A stretch of DNA of 64,000 nt from Persicitalea jodogahamensis (GTDB lineage: Bacteria > Bacteroidota > Bacteroidia > Cytophagales > Spirosomataceae), in NCBI RefSeq assembly GCF_014651615.1, contig NZ_BMXF01000004.1:124001-188000 (forward strand), written 5' to 3'. The notes beneath the pieces were generated by a model. That model ran no database searches. It worked only from the letters and a program-made list of their open reading frames with translations, and had not been told where the DNA came from. A program made the translations under genes and the position numbers. Below are positions 25,954 to 34,250 of this stretch, piece after piece (positions within the stretch are counted from its first letter, which is position 1; the number at the start of each line of letters is the position of its first letter).

Positions 25954-27660
25954 CTAGACACGAGCCATCTGTATGTCACTGGTAAGGGCATCGGTCAAGG
26001 CTTGTACGGCTTTCTTGGTCTCGCCCAATTTGGTCAATGCCTCGGCAGCGGCGATGCGCACGCTTACTTCTTTATCATTTAAGAGATCGAGCAGGTCGTA
26101 TTTTGCGGGAGTAGCATGATGGTCCAATAGGGTGCAACCCGTTGCTGCCCAATAGCGGACGATTGCATCATTATCGACCAGCATTTTCATGATTTGAGGA
26201 AGATTTTCCGGATCTGCTTCGGATGCCAGTTCGGCGGCCGCCAAAACTTTTTCGACGTTGTAGTGACCGCTGCGAGCATAATCATATAGTGGGACGATAT
26301 TGGAAATATCTTCCATCATCGCTTCCGGCAGGAAGCCCACATCTTTGATTTCGATCGCATAATCATGGGTGGCCTTACGCATTTTTTCCAGCACCGATTT
26401 ATAGTTCGGATCTCCGGCCAGGTTATGAACATTATGCGGATCGGCATCCACATCGAAAAGCTCCTCTACGGGCTTTGTTTCCCAGAATTTACTTTGCGTT
26501 TCGTTCAAAGTACCTGCCTTATAAGCTGATTCCCATGATTTCATGGAAGGAGCTCTCCATAGATACTCAATGTATTGACCGTAAATCTTGTGCGGCATGT
26601 AGTTACGGATGTAGCGGTACTTCTTGTCGCGTAGCCTGCGAACCAGATCCATCCGTTCATCCATCCGGCCCCGAAAGGCATGGGCGTAGTTACGCTCGGA
26701 AGTCTTTTGATTGCCAAGAAAGGCTTTCCCCTGCATGTAATCGGGAATAGTGACGCCGGCGAGGCTCAACAGGGTAGGAGCGAAGTCGAGGAAACTGACG
26801 ATACGGTCGGTTTTGGTATCTGGCTTGCCAGGCGCCAGATGAGCGTATTTCCTGGGAAATCGGATGATCAGCGGAATGTGCAATCCTGATTCATACATGA
26901 ATCGCTTGCTACGGCCCAACACCCCGCCGTGGTCACTATAATAAAACACGATGGTGTTTTCAGCTTCACCAGACTTTTCCAGATCGGCAAGTACTTTCCC
27001 GACAAAAGTGTCCATATCCTCGACTTTGTCGTAGTACTGCGCCCAGTCGTGCCGCATTTCGGGAGTGTCGGGATGGTAGGGCGGAAGCGTAACATCTGCG
27101 GGCTTGTGGCGTAATTTGTCGTCAGGAGTGTAGGGATGGATGCTGCTTTCGTGGGAGATGGTCGTGTTAAAAATGGCAAAAAAGACCTGCCCGGCCTGGC
27201 GATTGGCATACGTTGCTTTGTTGCTTGATTCATCCCAGGCGTTTTCCTGGTCCTCAGCCACGTTATAGTCCTTTTTGACGTTATTACTGGTATAGTAACC
27301 AGCCTCTTTCAGGTATTTGGGATAAAACTTGACGAAATTGGGAATCGCGTACTGACTCCTCATATTCTCTGTCCCGATGGAGGGGGCGTACATTCCGGTA
27401 ATGAGCGTCGAGCGGGAGGGCGCGCAGACGGGTGCTGTGGCGAATGCGTTAGTGTACAGGACACCTTCCCTGGCTAACTTATCAATGTTTGGAGTAGTGG
27501 CAAATTTATCACCATAGGCACCGATGAACGGGCTATTATCCTCACTGACAATCCATAAGATATTGGGCTGGTCCGTGTTTTGAGCATTCGCTGCTACGGC
27601 GGGGCTCAAAAATAGAACTCCGAGTACCAGACTTTTCAGATACTTCGACATTGAAATCAT
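25954..27660 (-). CDS. secreted sulfatase with C-terminal HEAT-like repeats, ended early by an in-frame amber codon
   Basis: A 568-aa protein from ATG 27660, where a signal peptide begins (MISMSKYLKSLVLGVLFLSP, then AANAQ). The sulfatase fold starts with NILWIVSEDNSPFIGAYG (metal-binding Asp). The formylglycine motif C-x-P-x-R is present as CAPSR at residues 79-83. YYSDHGG and a DADPHNVHNLA segment follow. Residues about 470-568 form HEAT-like helical repeats (VRYWAATGCTLLDHHA, VRIAAAEALTKLG). The last repeat is broken by TAG at 25954-25956; the frame continues for 46 codons beyond. The catalytic domain is complete, so the truncated product may still work. It needs a formylglycine-generating or anaerobic maturase enzyme, not seen here. 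Single gene, substrate unknown. Confidence 0.85.
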   Translation of the reverse strand: MISMSKYLKSLVLGVLFLSPAVAANAQNTDQPNILWIVSEDNSPFIGAYGDKFATTPNIDKLAREGVLYTNAFATAPVCAPSRSTLITGMYAPSIGTENMRSQYAIPNFVKFYPKYLKEAGYYTSNNVKKDYNVAEDQENAWDESSNKATYANRQAGQVFFAIFNTTISHESSIHPYTPDDKLRHKPADVTLPPYHPDTPEMRHDWAQYYDKVEDMDTFVGKVLADLEKSGEAENTIVFYYSDHGGVLGRSKRFMYESGLHIPLIIRFPRKYAHLAPGKPDTKTDRIVSFLDFAPTLLSLAGVTIPDYMQGKAFLGNQKTSERNYAHAFRGRMDERMDLVRRLRDKKYRYIRNYMPHKIYGQYIEYLWRAPSMKSWESAYKAGTLNETQSKFWETKPVEELFDVDADPHNVHNLAGDPNYKSVLEKMRKATHDYAIEIKDVGFLPEAMMEDISNIVPLYDYARSGHYNVEKVLAAAELASEADPENLPQIMKMLVDNDAIVRYWAATGCTLLDHHATPAKYDLLDLLNDKEVSVRIAAAEALTKLGETKKAVQALTDALTSDIQMARV

Positions 27661-27776
27661 AAGTGGCCCATTTTGATAGTTCCCCGGCCATGATAGCATC
27701 TGCCATGTTAACGGCAACTAATTGAGTAGGGATGCTCGGCGCCTCCAACGGCCATGGGGGTACCTGTACTTTGTAA

Positions 27777-27804
27777 CCCGGCCCGTGCAGCCGCACGGGC
27801 CGGG
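27777..27804. repeat. perfect GC-rich palindrome (12-bp stem, 4-nt loop)
   Basis: CCCGGCCCGTGC (27777-27788) and its exact complement (27793-27804) flank an AGCC loop, between the sulfatase start and the ATP-grasp stop. No U-tract follows on either strand, so it is not a normal terminator. It could be an mRNA-stabilizing or regulatory stem-loop in the sulfatase leader. Confidence 0.6.
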
Positions 27805-27837
27805 CATTAGCTGTAAATTGGTAAGCCGCATACCCTG

Positions 27838-27935
27838 CTACGGCAAACGGTTCAGTTTGGGCATGCCGATTTTGTGATTGGTGTAGAAGCCGTTGTCTTT
27901 GGCTGTTTTGTCGTCACCAATGACGAAAACACTAT
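27838..27935 (-). other. possible gene remnant downstream of the ATP-grasp gene
   Basis: After the ATP-grasp stop, the minus strand in another frame reads a protein-like tail (VFVIGDDKTAKDNGFY, then KIGMPKLNRLP and a stop at 27838). It has no start of its own and I do not recognise a family. It may be the C-terminal end of a lost neighbour or chance. The rest of the 27661-27935 gap holds only the palindrome at 27777-27804. Confidence 0.22.
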
Positions 27936-29366
27936 TCAATAAAGTACCCAGGTATCTTTTCCGCCTCCTCCCTGCGATGAATTCACTACCAACGAGCCTT
28001 TGCGCAAGGCTACCCTGGTCAGGCCACCGGGCATGACGTGGATATCTTCGCCATACAAAATGTAAGGCCGCAAGTCCACATGCCGACCTTCGGCATGATC
28101 CTGCATCATGCAAGGCACTCTTGAAAGGGATATGGTTGGCTGCGCGATGTAGTTACGCGGATTATCCCGGATTTTCTCACGGAAAAGTTCGTGTTCCTCC
28201 GCTGTTGCCTTTGGGCCGATGAGCATCCCGTAACCGCCCGCTTCGTTGGCCTCCTTCACAACGAGTTGCTCGATGTTTGCCATGACGTAGTCGAAATCTT
28301 CCTGCTCCCGGCAGATGTATGTCCTCACGTTAGGGATGATGGCTTCTTCACCCAGATAATACTTGATGATTCGGGGTACATACGCGTAGATCACCTTATC
28401 ATCGGCCACGCCCGTCCCCGGCGCGTTGGCGAGCGCGACACGTCCATTTTTGAACACCTCGAAAATCCCCTTTACGCCCAAAAGTGAGTCGGGGTTGAAC
28501 ACTTCGGGATCCAGGAAGGTGTCGTCGAGGCGACGGTAGATGACATCGACTATTTCGAAACCCTTGGTAGTGCGCATCTTGACGAAGCCATCGTTCACGA
28601 CCAGGTCGCGGGCGTCCACCAGTTCGACGCCCATCTGCTGCGCCAGGTAGGAGTGCTCAAAGTACGCCGAGTTGTAAATGCCCGGTGTGAGTACCACCAC
28701 ATTGGGGTTGGGGCGCTCGCTGAGGTGCTGCAGCATGTGGAGCAGCCGGGTGGCGTAGTCCGACACGGGCCGCACGCCCGTGCGGGCCAGGACATCGGGA
28801 AACAATTGTTTCGAAAGTTCGCGGTTTTCCAGCATGTAAGACACACCGGACGGACAACGCAGGTTATCTTCCAGCACCATGAATGTACCATCCTCGCCCC
28901 TGATAAGATCAGTGCCGGTGATGTGGCACCAGATTCCTTTGGGAGGAGTGATACCCATGCAGGCGGGCAAAAAGCATTTGCTTGACTCGATGAGGTCACG
29001 CGGCACAATGCCGTCATTCAGGATGTCCTGATCATTGTAAACATCATTGATGAACATGTTCAGCGCCCGTATGCGCTGCTTAAGTCCTCGTTCCATTTCG
29101 TCCCATTCCCGGCCAGTCAGCACACGCGGAATAATGTCGATGGGCATGGTGCGCTCGGTACCTTCACCTTCTGAATAGACATTGAAAGTGATGCCCATCG
29201 AGAGCATGGAACGCTCCGCAGTTTGCTGCCGGTTGAGCAATTCCTGACTGGTAAGTGTTTCAAATTTATTTTTAAGATGTTCGTATCCGGGTCGGATCTG
29301 ACCTTCGGGCAGGAACATTTCATCATAAAAGGTTTCTGAATTATAGCCGGAAAATGAAAAGTTCAT
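27936..29366 (-). CDS. circularly permuted type 2 ATP-grasp protein
   Basis: A 476-aa cytosolic protein of the CP_ATPgrasp_2 group. Typical segments are YDEMFLPEGQIRPGYEHL near the start, NMFINDVYNDQDIL, VLEDNLRCPSGVSYMLENR, the AGGYGMLIGP glycine loop and the C-terminus NSSQGGGGKDTWVL. These proteins are predicted to ligate carboxylates to amines, making peptide-like tags. They usually sit with an alpha-E (DUF403) gene and a transglutaminase-like gene. Neither is next to it here; the downstream side is the sulfatase gene. The start is the first ATG, with a conserved-looking N-terminus. Confidence 0.92.
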   Translation of the reverse strand: MNFSFSGYNSETFYDEMFLPEGQIRPGYEHLKNKFETLTSQELLNRQQTAERSMLSMGITFNVYSEGEGTERTMPIDIIPRVLTGREWDEMERGLKQRIRALNMFINDVYNDQDILNDGIVPRDLIESSKCFLPACMGITPPKGIWCHITGTDLIRGEDGTFMVLEDNLRCPSGVSYMLENRELSKQLFPDVLARTGVRPVSDYATRLLHMLQHLSERPNPNVVVLTPGIYNSAYFEHSYLAQQMGVELVDARDLVVNDGFVKMRTTKGFEIVDVIYRRLDDTFLDPEVFNPDSLLGVKGIFEVFKNGRVALANAPGTGVADDKVIYAYVPRIIKYYLGEEAIIPNVRTYICREQEDFDYVMANIEQLVVKEANEAGGYGMLIGPKATAEEHELFREKIRDNPRNYIAQPTISLSRVPCMMQDHAEGRHVDLRPYILYGEDIHVMPGGLTRVALRKGSLVVNSSQGGGGKDTWVLY

Positions 29367-29522
29367 AGGTTTTTGATTGAAATCAGGTGGTTTGGTGCTT
29401 ACAACCGAACAATTTATGGCGGGCGATTGGTTTTACCAAATTATTAAAAAAATTAGGCTTTTGTTACGATATTTATGCAAATTTCTGCGCTAATTGCCAT
29501 CAGTCTTCGTTTAGCCTACGTC

Positions 29523-31082
29523 ATGATTTTCAGGTACCCTTCTCTGCTTTTTATACTGTTTACCGTCGCACTTGTTCCCGGATCAAACGCCCAGCACATG
29601 CCTGGCGTAGCGATGGGCAACTATGCCGGCACCCAATCGCTTTACCATAATCCTGCTTTCGTAGCCGATTCCCGTTACAGTGTTCATGTCAATTTTGTCG
29701 GAGCGCAGCTCTATGTCGCCAACAACCACATCAAGTACAATGTACCCTATTCCTTTCTGTCGCTGATGACGGGCACTGTTCCGGATAAGTACCGAAATGA
29801 ACGCGGAGCCATTATCCTGCCAAGGGTGGATCTGGAACAGAAGCTGAACGGACGTCTCAAGCACATGAACCTGGGTTTGGAAGGTCGCCTTCCTTCCGTG
29901 ATGTTTTCCCTGTTTGACGGAAGGTTCGGAGTAGGCGCAACCTCACGGGTGCGGGTAATGGGCAACATGTCTCAGTTCACGGAACCTCTGGCCAGGGCGC
30001 TTCGTGGTCGTGGCAAAGGTGAGGATATTCAGAAACAGCTTTTCGAAAACCAGTCCGGTAATCTCCACCTGAATGGCGTGGGAGAAGCAGCACTGACGTT
30101 GGGCGGCGTACTACTGGATAATGAGACTGATTTTTTCAAAGTAGGGGTTACGGTCAAAAGATTGATCGGGCTTTACAATGCCCATATCATTATTGATGAT
30201 GGTACTTTTGGAATCTATCCTGATGAAAACTACCAGCTCAAAAAGGAACTGATTAACGTATCCACCATACGTACCACGTACGGCTACACGAGCGACGGTG
30301 GGTTTCAGGACCTGAAGCTCTCACCCGCCTGGATGTTGGGCAATGCACCCGCGGGAAGTGGCTGGGGCTTTGATGTGGGGATGGTCTACGAGTACCGACC
30401 CAACGCCAACCGACACTCCTATACCGAACGCGGCGTTCGCAAACGCGATGGTAGTGTCAACAAATACCTGTACCGGCTATCCCTGGCCGTAACCGATGTT
30501 GGGGGCGTTCGCTACAAAAACCCTAACTACGTCAGGCAGTTTCAGACATCGGCCATCAATCGGACTTTTCGCTTTGAGAATTTCCAGAAACTGGATGGTA
30601 CGGAGGGGTTTTTCAATGCAGTCAACAACTCCCTGGACACCGACACAAGCACGCCCACGACTTCGTTTCGCTCCGTTCTACCCACGGCCTTTCAAGCGAG
30701 CCTGGACTACCAGGTACAGCCCAATATCTATGTCAATACCCTTTGGGTGCAGAACCTAATTTCTGCCGGAGCCTTTGGCATGAAAAGCGAGTCCGTGCTG
30801 GCCGTCACTCCGCGTTATGAACACCGTTGGTACGAACTGTCCGTTCCCGTATCGATCATGAATCGTTATGGTTCCTTTGGGGTGGGATTGGCTGGCCGCG
30901 TAGGGCCACTTTGGTTTGGTACCGACCATCTGCTGGGTTTACTGAACGTAGGCAAACCCAAGACTTTCAATCTCTACGCCGGGTTGTCGGCCGGTCTTTT
31001 CCGCCGGCCGCCCAAATCGCCCAATGCCTGTTATCTACCTGGTGGGGAAACTTTCTGGGACAGGCTCTTCAGAAGACGATAA
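29523..31082 (+). CDS. DUF5723 family outer-membrane-associated protein
   Basis: A 519-aa protein from ATG 29523, with signal peptide MIFRYPSLLFILFTVALVPG then SNAQ (an ATG at 29475 adds 16 residues without benefit). The early motif GNYAGTQSLYHNPAFVADS is typical of Bacteroidota beta-barrel families such as DUF5723 and PorV/FadL-like proteins, as are the alternating aromatic/hydrophobic strands throughout and the terminal GLSAGLFRRPPKSPNACYLP. No function is established for the family. It is divergent from the ATP-grasp gene across about 155 nt that must hold both promoters. Confidence 0.8.
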   Translation: MIFRYPSLLFILFTVALVPGSNAQHMPGVAMGNYAGTQSLYHNPAFVADSRYSVHVNFVGAQLYVANNHIKYNVPYSFLSLMTGTVPDKYRNERGAIILPRVDLEQKLNGRLKHMNLGLEGRLPSVMFSLFDGRFGVGATSRVRVMGNMSQFTEPLARALRGRGKGEDIQKQLFENQSGNLHLNGVGEAALTLGGVLLDNETDFFKVGVTVKRLIGLYNAHIIIDDGTFGIYPDENYQLKKELINVSTIRTTYGYTSDGGFQDLKLSPAWMLGNAPAGSGWGFDVGMVYEYRPNANRHSYTERGVRKRDGSVNKYLYRLSLAVTDVGGVRYKNPNYVRQFQTSAINRTFRFENFQKLDGTEGFFNAVNNSLDTDTSTPTTSFRSVLPTAFQASLDYQVQPNIYVNTLWVQNLISAGAFGMKSESVLAVTPRYEHRWYELSVPVSIMNRYGSFGVGLAGRVGPLWFGTDHLLGLLNVGKPKTFNLYAGLSAGLFRRPPKSPNACYLPGGETFWDRLFRRR

Positions 31083-31116
31083 AAGGCACTGTCTGGTGGC
31101 AGTAAATCGGCTGCTA

Positions 31117-32862
31117 TTAGTTAGACCTTTCCAACATCAGGAGGCGAAAATCCATCACCTCTTTCCCTGCAATCTTTTCGGCTTTAAGCGTTAAACTACC
31201 TTTTCCTTTTTCGAGATGTACTTTTCCGATATTCAGGGTTTTCCAGTCCTTGACGTATGATTCGGGGCGCTCCACGCGGTCGTTTTCCATACCGCGCAGC
31301 GGTGGGTCGAAAGCTTCGGAGATTTTGGCGAGGACGTTAGTATTTCCAAAGGTTAACCGGAAAGTCGACCCCACATTTTCCGGGGCGCAGGTATAGTATA
31401 TCGTGGCTTCGAAGTCCCCATCGGCCAAGACTTCCACATCCCACACGATGGCGTCTTCGGGTTTAGTCCAATTGGTAAAAAAGGAGCAATTGGGCCACCG
31501 GTTTGAGCGCACAATACCACCGATCGGCTGGGCATCGCGGGCGGGTAGTTGAGTCCATCTAAAATCTGGATGACCGACAGGGAATGTGCGTTCATCTTCG
31601 CCATGGATTCCCGGAAGTAATTCGGCGTTCCATTTTGTGGCCGCTTCCCGCAACCGTGCGGTAACGTCCGGCTTGCGGGTGGATATATCGGTTGTTTGAC
31701 TGGGATCGGCAATCATATCGTACAGTTTTCCCTTGCTGTCGAGACGATACTGCTGACTTCGCACGCTTGTATTGCCGTTCCAGTAGTTGTAGAGCAGTCG
31801 GTTTCTGTTAAAACTACCTTTCTTGGAAAGCAAGGGTTTCAGGCTTACGCCGTCGAGCGGCTTCTTAGGCTTAAAATTGATGTTAGCCATGTCGACCAGT
31901 GTGGGTAACAAATCGATGACGCCCGAAATTTCCCGGATTTTAGTTCCGGGCTTAATCATTTTGGGGTACTGCATCACTAGTGGCGACCGGACGCCCCCTT
32001 CGTCAGTGGACCCTTTTCTACCCTTCATTCCTTCATTCCAGCGAAATGAATTGGGGCCGTTGTCGCTGAAATAGAGGACTATGGTGTCGTCTTCCAGATT
32101 CAGCTCTTTCAATTTTTCCATTATCCGCCCGACGTTCCAGTCGATGTTCTCGCACATAGCCAGGGCGGCTCGGGTAAAGTCAAGGTCCTCTTCAAGCCCA
32201 TCTTCAGCGCGCAGCGCCACCGGCTTATTCTTATAGTCATCCCACCAGCGGTCGGGTACCTGCATGGGTGCGTGGGGCGTGTTGTAGGGGACATAAATGA
32301 AAAATGGGCTGTCCTTGTTTTGTTCCATAAAGGACATGGCATGGTCGGTCAGGTCGTCCACCAAAAAGCCTTTTCCCTCCGTGATCGCGCCATTATGTTC
32401 CAGCATCGGGCTGAAATAATCGCCCCAATGGCCGGAGCAGAATCCGTAGTAATCATCAAAGCCACGCGCATTGGGGTGATAAGGGTACTGCATCCCGCTA
32501 TGCCATTTCCCGTAAGCTGCGGTAGCATAGCCCGCACTTTTGAAAGCCTGGGCAATGGTAGTTTCATCGAGGTTGAATCGTTCGCCGCCTTCGGAAGTGC
32601 TGCGGACACCCATGCGGGTATGGTATCGTCCGGTAAGCAGTTCCGCGCGGGTGGGAGAGCAGACGGGCTGCACGTAAAAGCGGTCGAATAAGGCGCCGTT
32701 TTTGGCGATGCCGTCTATGTTGGGTGTATGAATATTCGTGTTGCCGCTCACGCTCAAATCGCCCCACCCCTGATCGTCGCTGAGGAGGATAACGACATTG
32801 GGCTTGCGGTTCTGGGCTTTGAGAAAAGCAGGAAGCAGGAGAAGTAAGAGTATGAAGCGCAT
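31117..32862 (-). CDS. secreted arylsulfatase-type sulfatase with C-terminal beta domain
   Basis: A 581-aa protein from ATG 32862 (signal peptide MRFILLLLLLPAFLKAQ; the ORF extends upstream into repeat DNA). The core has PNVVILLSDDQGWGDL, the formylglycine motif CSPTR at residues 68-72, then ELLTGRYHTRMG, YGKWHSG and YFSDNGP. Residues about 470-581 form an added beta-rich domain. It hydrolyses sulfate esters, probably on glycans, in the periplasm or on the surface. It is the last gene of a minus-strand operon with the MFS transporter and DUF2264 protein. The 91-nt gap to the MFS gene contains an AAAGTACC tandem repeat. Confidence 0.92.
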   Translation of the reverse strand: MRFILLLLLLPAFLKAQNRKPNVVILLSDDQGWGDLSVSGNTNIHTPNIDGIAKNGALFDRFYVQPVCSPTRAELLTGRYHTRMGVRSTSEGGERFNLDETTIAQAFKSAGYATAAYGKWHSGMQYPYHPNARGFDDYYGFCSGHWGDYFSPMLEHNGAITEGKGFLVDDLTDHAMSFMEQNKDSPFFIYVPYNTPHAPMQVPDRWWDDYKNKPVALRAEDGLEEDLDFTRAALAMCENIDWNVGRIMEKLKELNLEDDTIVLYFSDNGPNSFRWNEGMKGRKGSTDEGGVRSPLVMQYPKMIKPGTKIREISGVIDLLPTLVDMANINFKPKKPLDGVSLKPLLSKKGSFNRNRLLYNYWNGNTSVRSQQYRLDSKGKLYDMIADPSQTTDISTRKPDVTARLREAATKWNAELLPGIHGEDERTFPVGHPDFRWTQLPARDAQPIGGIVRSNRWPNCSFFTNWTKPEDAIVWDVEVLADGDFEATIYYTCAPENVGSTFRLTFGNTNVLAKISEAFDPPLRGMENDRVERPESYVKDWKTLNIGKVHLEKGKGSLTLKAEKIAGKEVMDFRLLMLERSN

Positions 32863-32880
32863 AATCTTGTTTTTAGGGGC

Positions 32881-32933
32881 AAAGTACCAAAGTACCAAAG
32901 TACCAAAGTGCCAAAGTACCGAAGCACCGAAGC
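32881..32933. repeat. 8-bp tandem repeat (AAAGTACC), about 6.5 units
   Basis: Units at 32881, 32889, 32897, 32905, 32913 and 32921. Four are exact AAAGTACC; the fourth is AAAGTGCC and the sixth GAAGCACC, followed by a partial GAAGC. It fills the gap between the MFS gene and the sulfatase start. The same octamer is scattered throughout the window. Confidence 0.95.
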
Positions 32934-32953
32934 TTATCTTTTGAATTTGTCCA

Positions 32954-34168
32954 CTACACTACTACTTCGCCCGTCGCCACTGCTGCTTCCGCTTTTTTAT
33001 CATTGAATAAAAGAAGGAATAAAACCAACACCACACCAGCAATGGCGGCCGGTACCATCCAGATCGACGTCCAATCCTTGACACCATTGACCGTGTACAT
33101 TTCCGTGACTATGCCCGCCAACTTGGAGCCGATGCCCATGCCGATGCCGTAAGTGGCAAGCGTAATTAGTCCCTGCGCCTGGGCTTTGATGTTGGCTCCG
33201 GCCTTCATGTCTGTGTAAATCTGGCCCGTTACGAAGAAGAAATCGAAGCAGACGCCGTGCAACAGAATGGCAATGTAGAGCATCCATTCTCCCGAGCCGC
33301 CGTCGCCGTAGCCGAACAGAACGAAGCGGACAATCCAGGCGATAAGCCCGGCGGCCAGCATCCATTTGATTCCCAGTTTGCGGAAGGCCAGGGGAATCAA
33401 CAGCATGAAAACTACCTCTGAAGCCTGTCCGAGCGACATCTTGTTTTCCACGTAAGTCATCCCCGAGTCGGTCAGCGACGGGTTGGCCATCGCGTAGTAA
33501 AAGGAAAGGGGAATGCAAATGGCAATGGAAGACAAAAAGAAAATGACGAAGGAACGACTTTTGAAAAGAACGAAGGAGTCAGTCCCTAAAATCTGGCCAA
33601 AAGTCGCCTTGCCCGTGGCCGTGGGTGGTGTGTCGGGTAGCGTGAATGAGAAAAGCCCCAGCACGACCGCCGACACCATGGCAATCTGAAAAATCATCAC
33701 GTTATCGCCGACATTCATGAACCCGACGATGTTGGTTACGACGATCCAGGCTATCGTACCCATCACGCGGATGGCCGGAAAATTCTCTTCGGGATTGGAC
33801 ATCTGCCGCATGGCGATGGAACTGGTCAGCGAAATGCAGGGTGCGAACGACAGGCAGTAGCCCAGCATCACCCAGAAGAATGTGTCGGCATCCTGGATCT
33901 GGGTGACGTAGAAAAGGATGGCCGCACCCAGCAAGTTCAGCACACCAAGTACCTTCTGGGCCGCAAAATAGCGGTCGGCGATCATGCCCACGAAAAACGG
34001 TGCAATAAGCATGGCCAGTGAAAAGGCGGTGTAGGCGTTACCAACCTGGTCGCCCGTGGCGTCGAGTTGGGTAAACAGGTACTTGCTCATTTGGCCATAC
34101 CATGCGCCCCACACGAAGAACTGCATGAACATCATAGCCATCAATTGGTAACGAACGGTTTTATTCAT
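32954..34168 (-). CDS. MFS transporter, nucleoside permease (NupG/XapB)-like
   Basis: A 404-aa inner-membrane protein with about 12 hydrophobic segments. The start, RYQLMAMMFMQFFVWGAWYG, and early NAYTAFSLAMLIAPFFVGMIADR are characteristic of the nucleoside:H+ symporter branch of MFS. In Bacteroidota this branch is often found in sugar or sulfatase operons, so the substrate need not be a nucleoside. It sits between DUF2264 (upstream) and the sulfatase (downstream), with tandem repeats in both spacers. Confidence 0.88.
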   Translation of the reverse strand: MNKTVRYQLMAMMFMQFFVWGAWYGQMSKYLFTQLDATGDQVGNAYTAFSLAMLIAPFFVGMIADRYFAAQKVLGVLNLLGAAILFYVTQIQDADTFFWVMLGYCLSFAPCISLTSSIAMRQMSNPEENFPAIRVMGTIAWIVVTNIVGFMNVGDNVMIFQIAMVSAVVLGLFSFTLPDTPPTATGKATFGQILGTDSFVLFKSRSFVIFFLSSIAICIPLSFYYAMANPSLTDSGMTYVENKMSLGQASEVVFMLLIPLAFRKLGIKWMLAAGLIAWIVRFVLFGYGDGGSGEWMLYIAILLHGVCFDFFFVTGQIYTDMKAGANIKAQAQGLITLATYGIGMGIGSKLAGIVTEMYTVNGVKDWTSIWMVPAAIAGVVLVLFLLLFNDKKAEAAVATGEVVV

Positions 34169-34207
34169 TTAATGATGAGTGATAAATGATGAATGATGAT
34201 TTTTTTA

Positions 34208-34250
34208 GCCGAAAGCCGAAAGCCGAAAGCCGAAAGCCGAAAGCCGAAAG
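34208..34250. repeat. 7-bp tandem repeat (GCCGAAA), six exact units
   Basis: Units start at 34208, 34215, 34222, 34229, 34236 and 34243, ending directly at the DUF2264 stop codon (34251-34253). The array forms the spacer before the MFS start on the minus strand. A 7-bp unit changes spacing on slippage and could alter coupling between the two genes. Confidence 0.96.

Noticed and set aside
25954-25956. Amber codon read as pyrrolysine
   Set aside because: No pylT/pylBCD genes are visible, the site is in a structural repeat tail, and the lineage is not known to use pyrrolysine.
27542-27796. 84-aa open frame on - across the palindrome and sulfatase start
   Set aside because: It reads plausibly at first but its composition comes from the palindrome, and it then overlaps the sulfatase signal peptide in another frame.
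32881-34250. Short tandem repeats considered as a CRISPR array
   Set aside because: Units are 7-8 bp with no spacers, and no cas genes are present.
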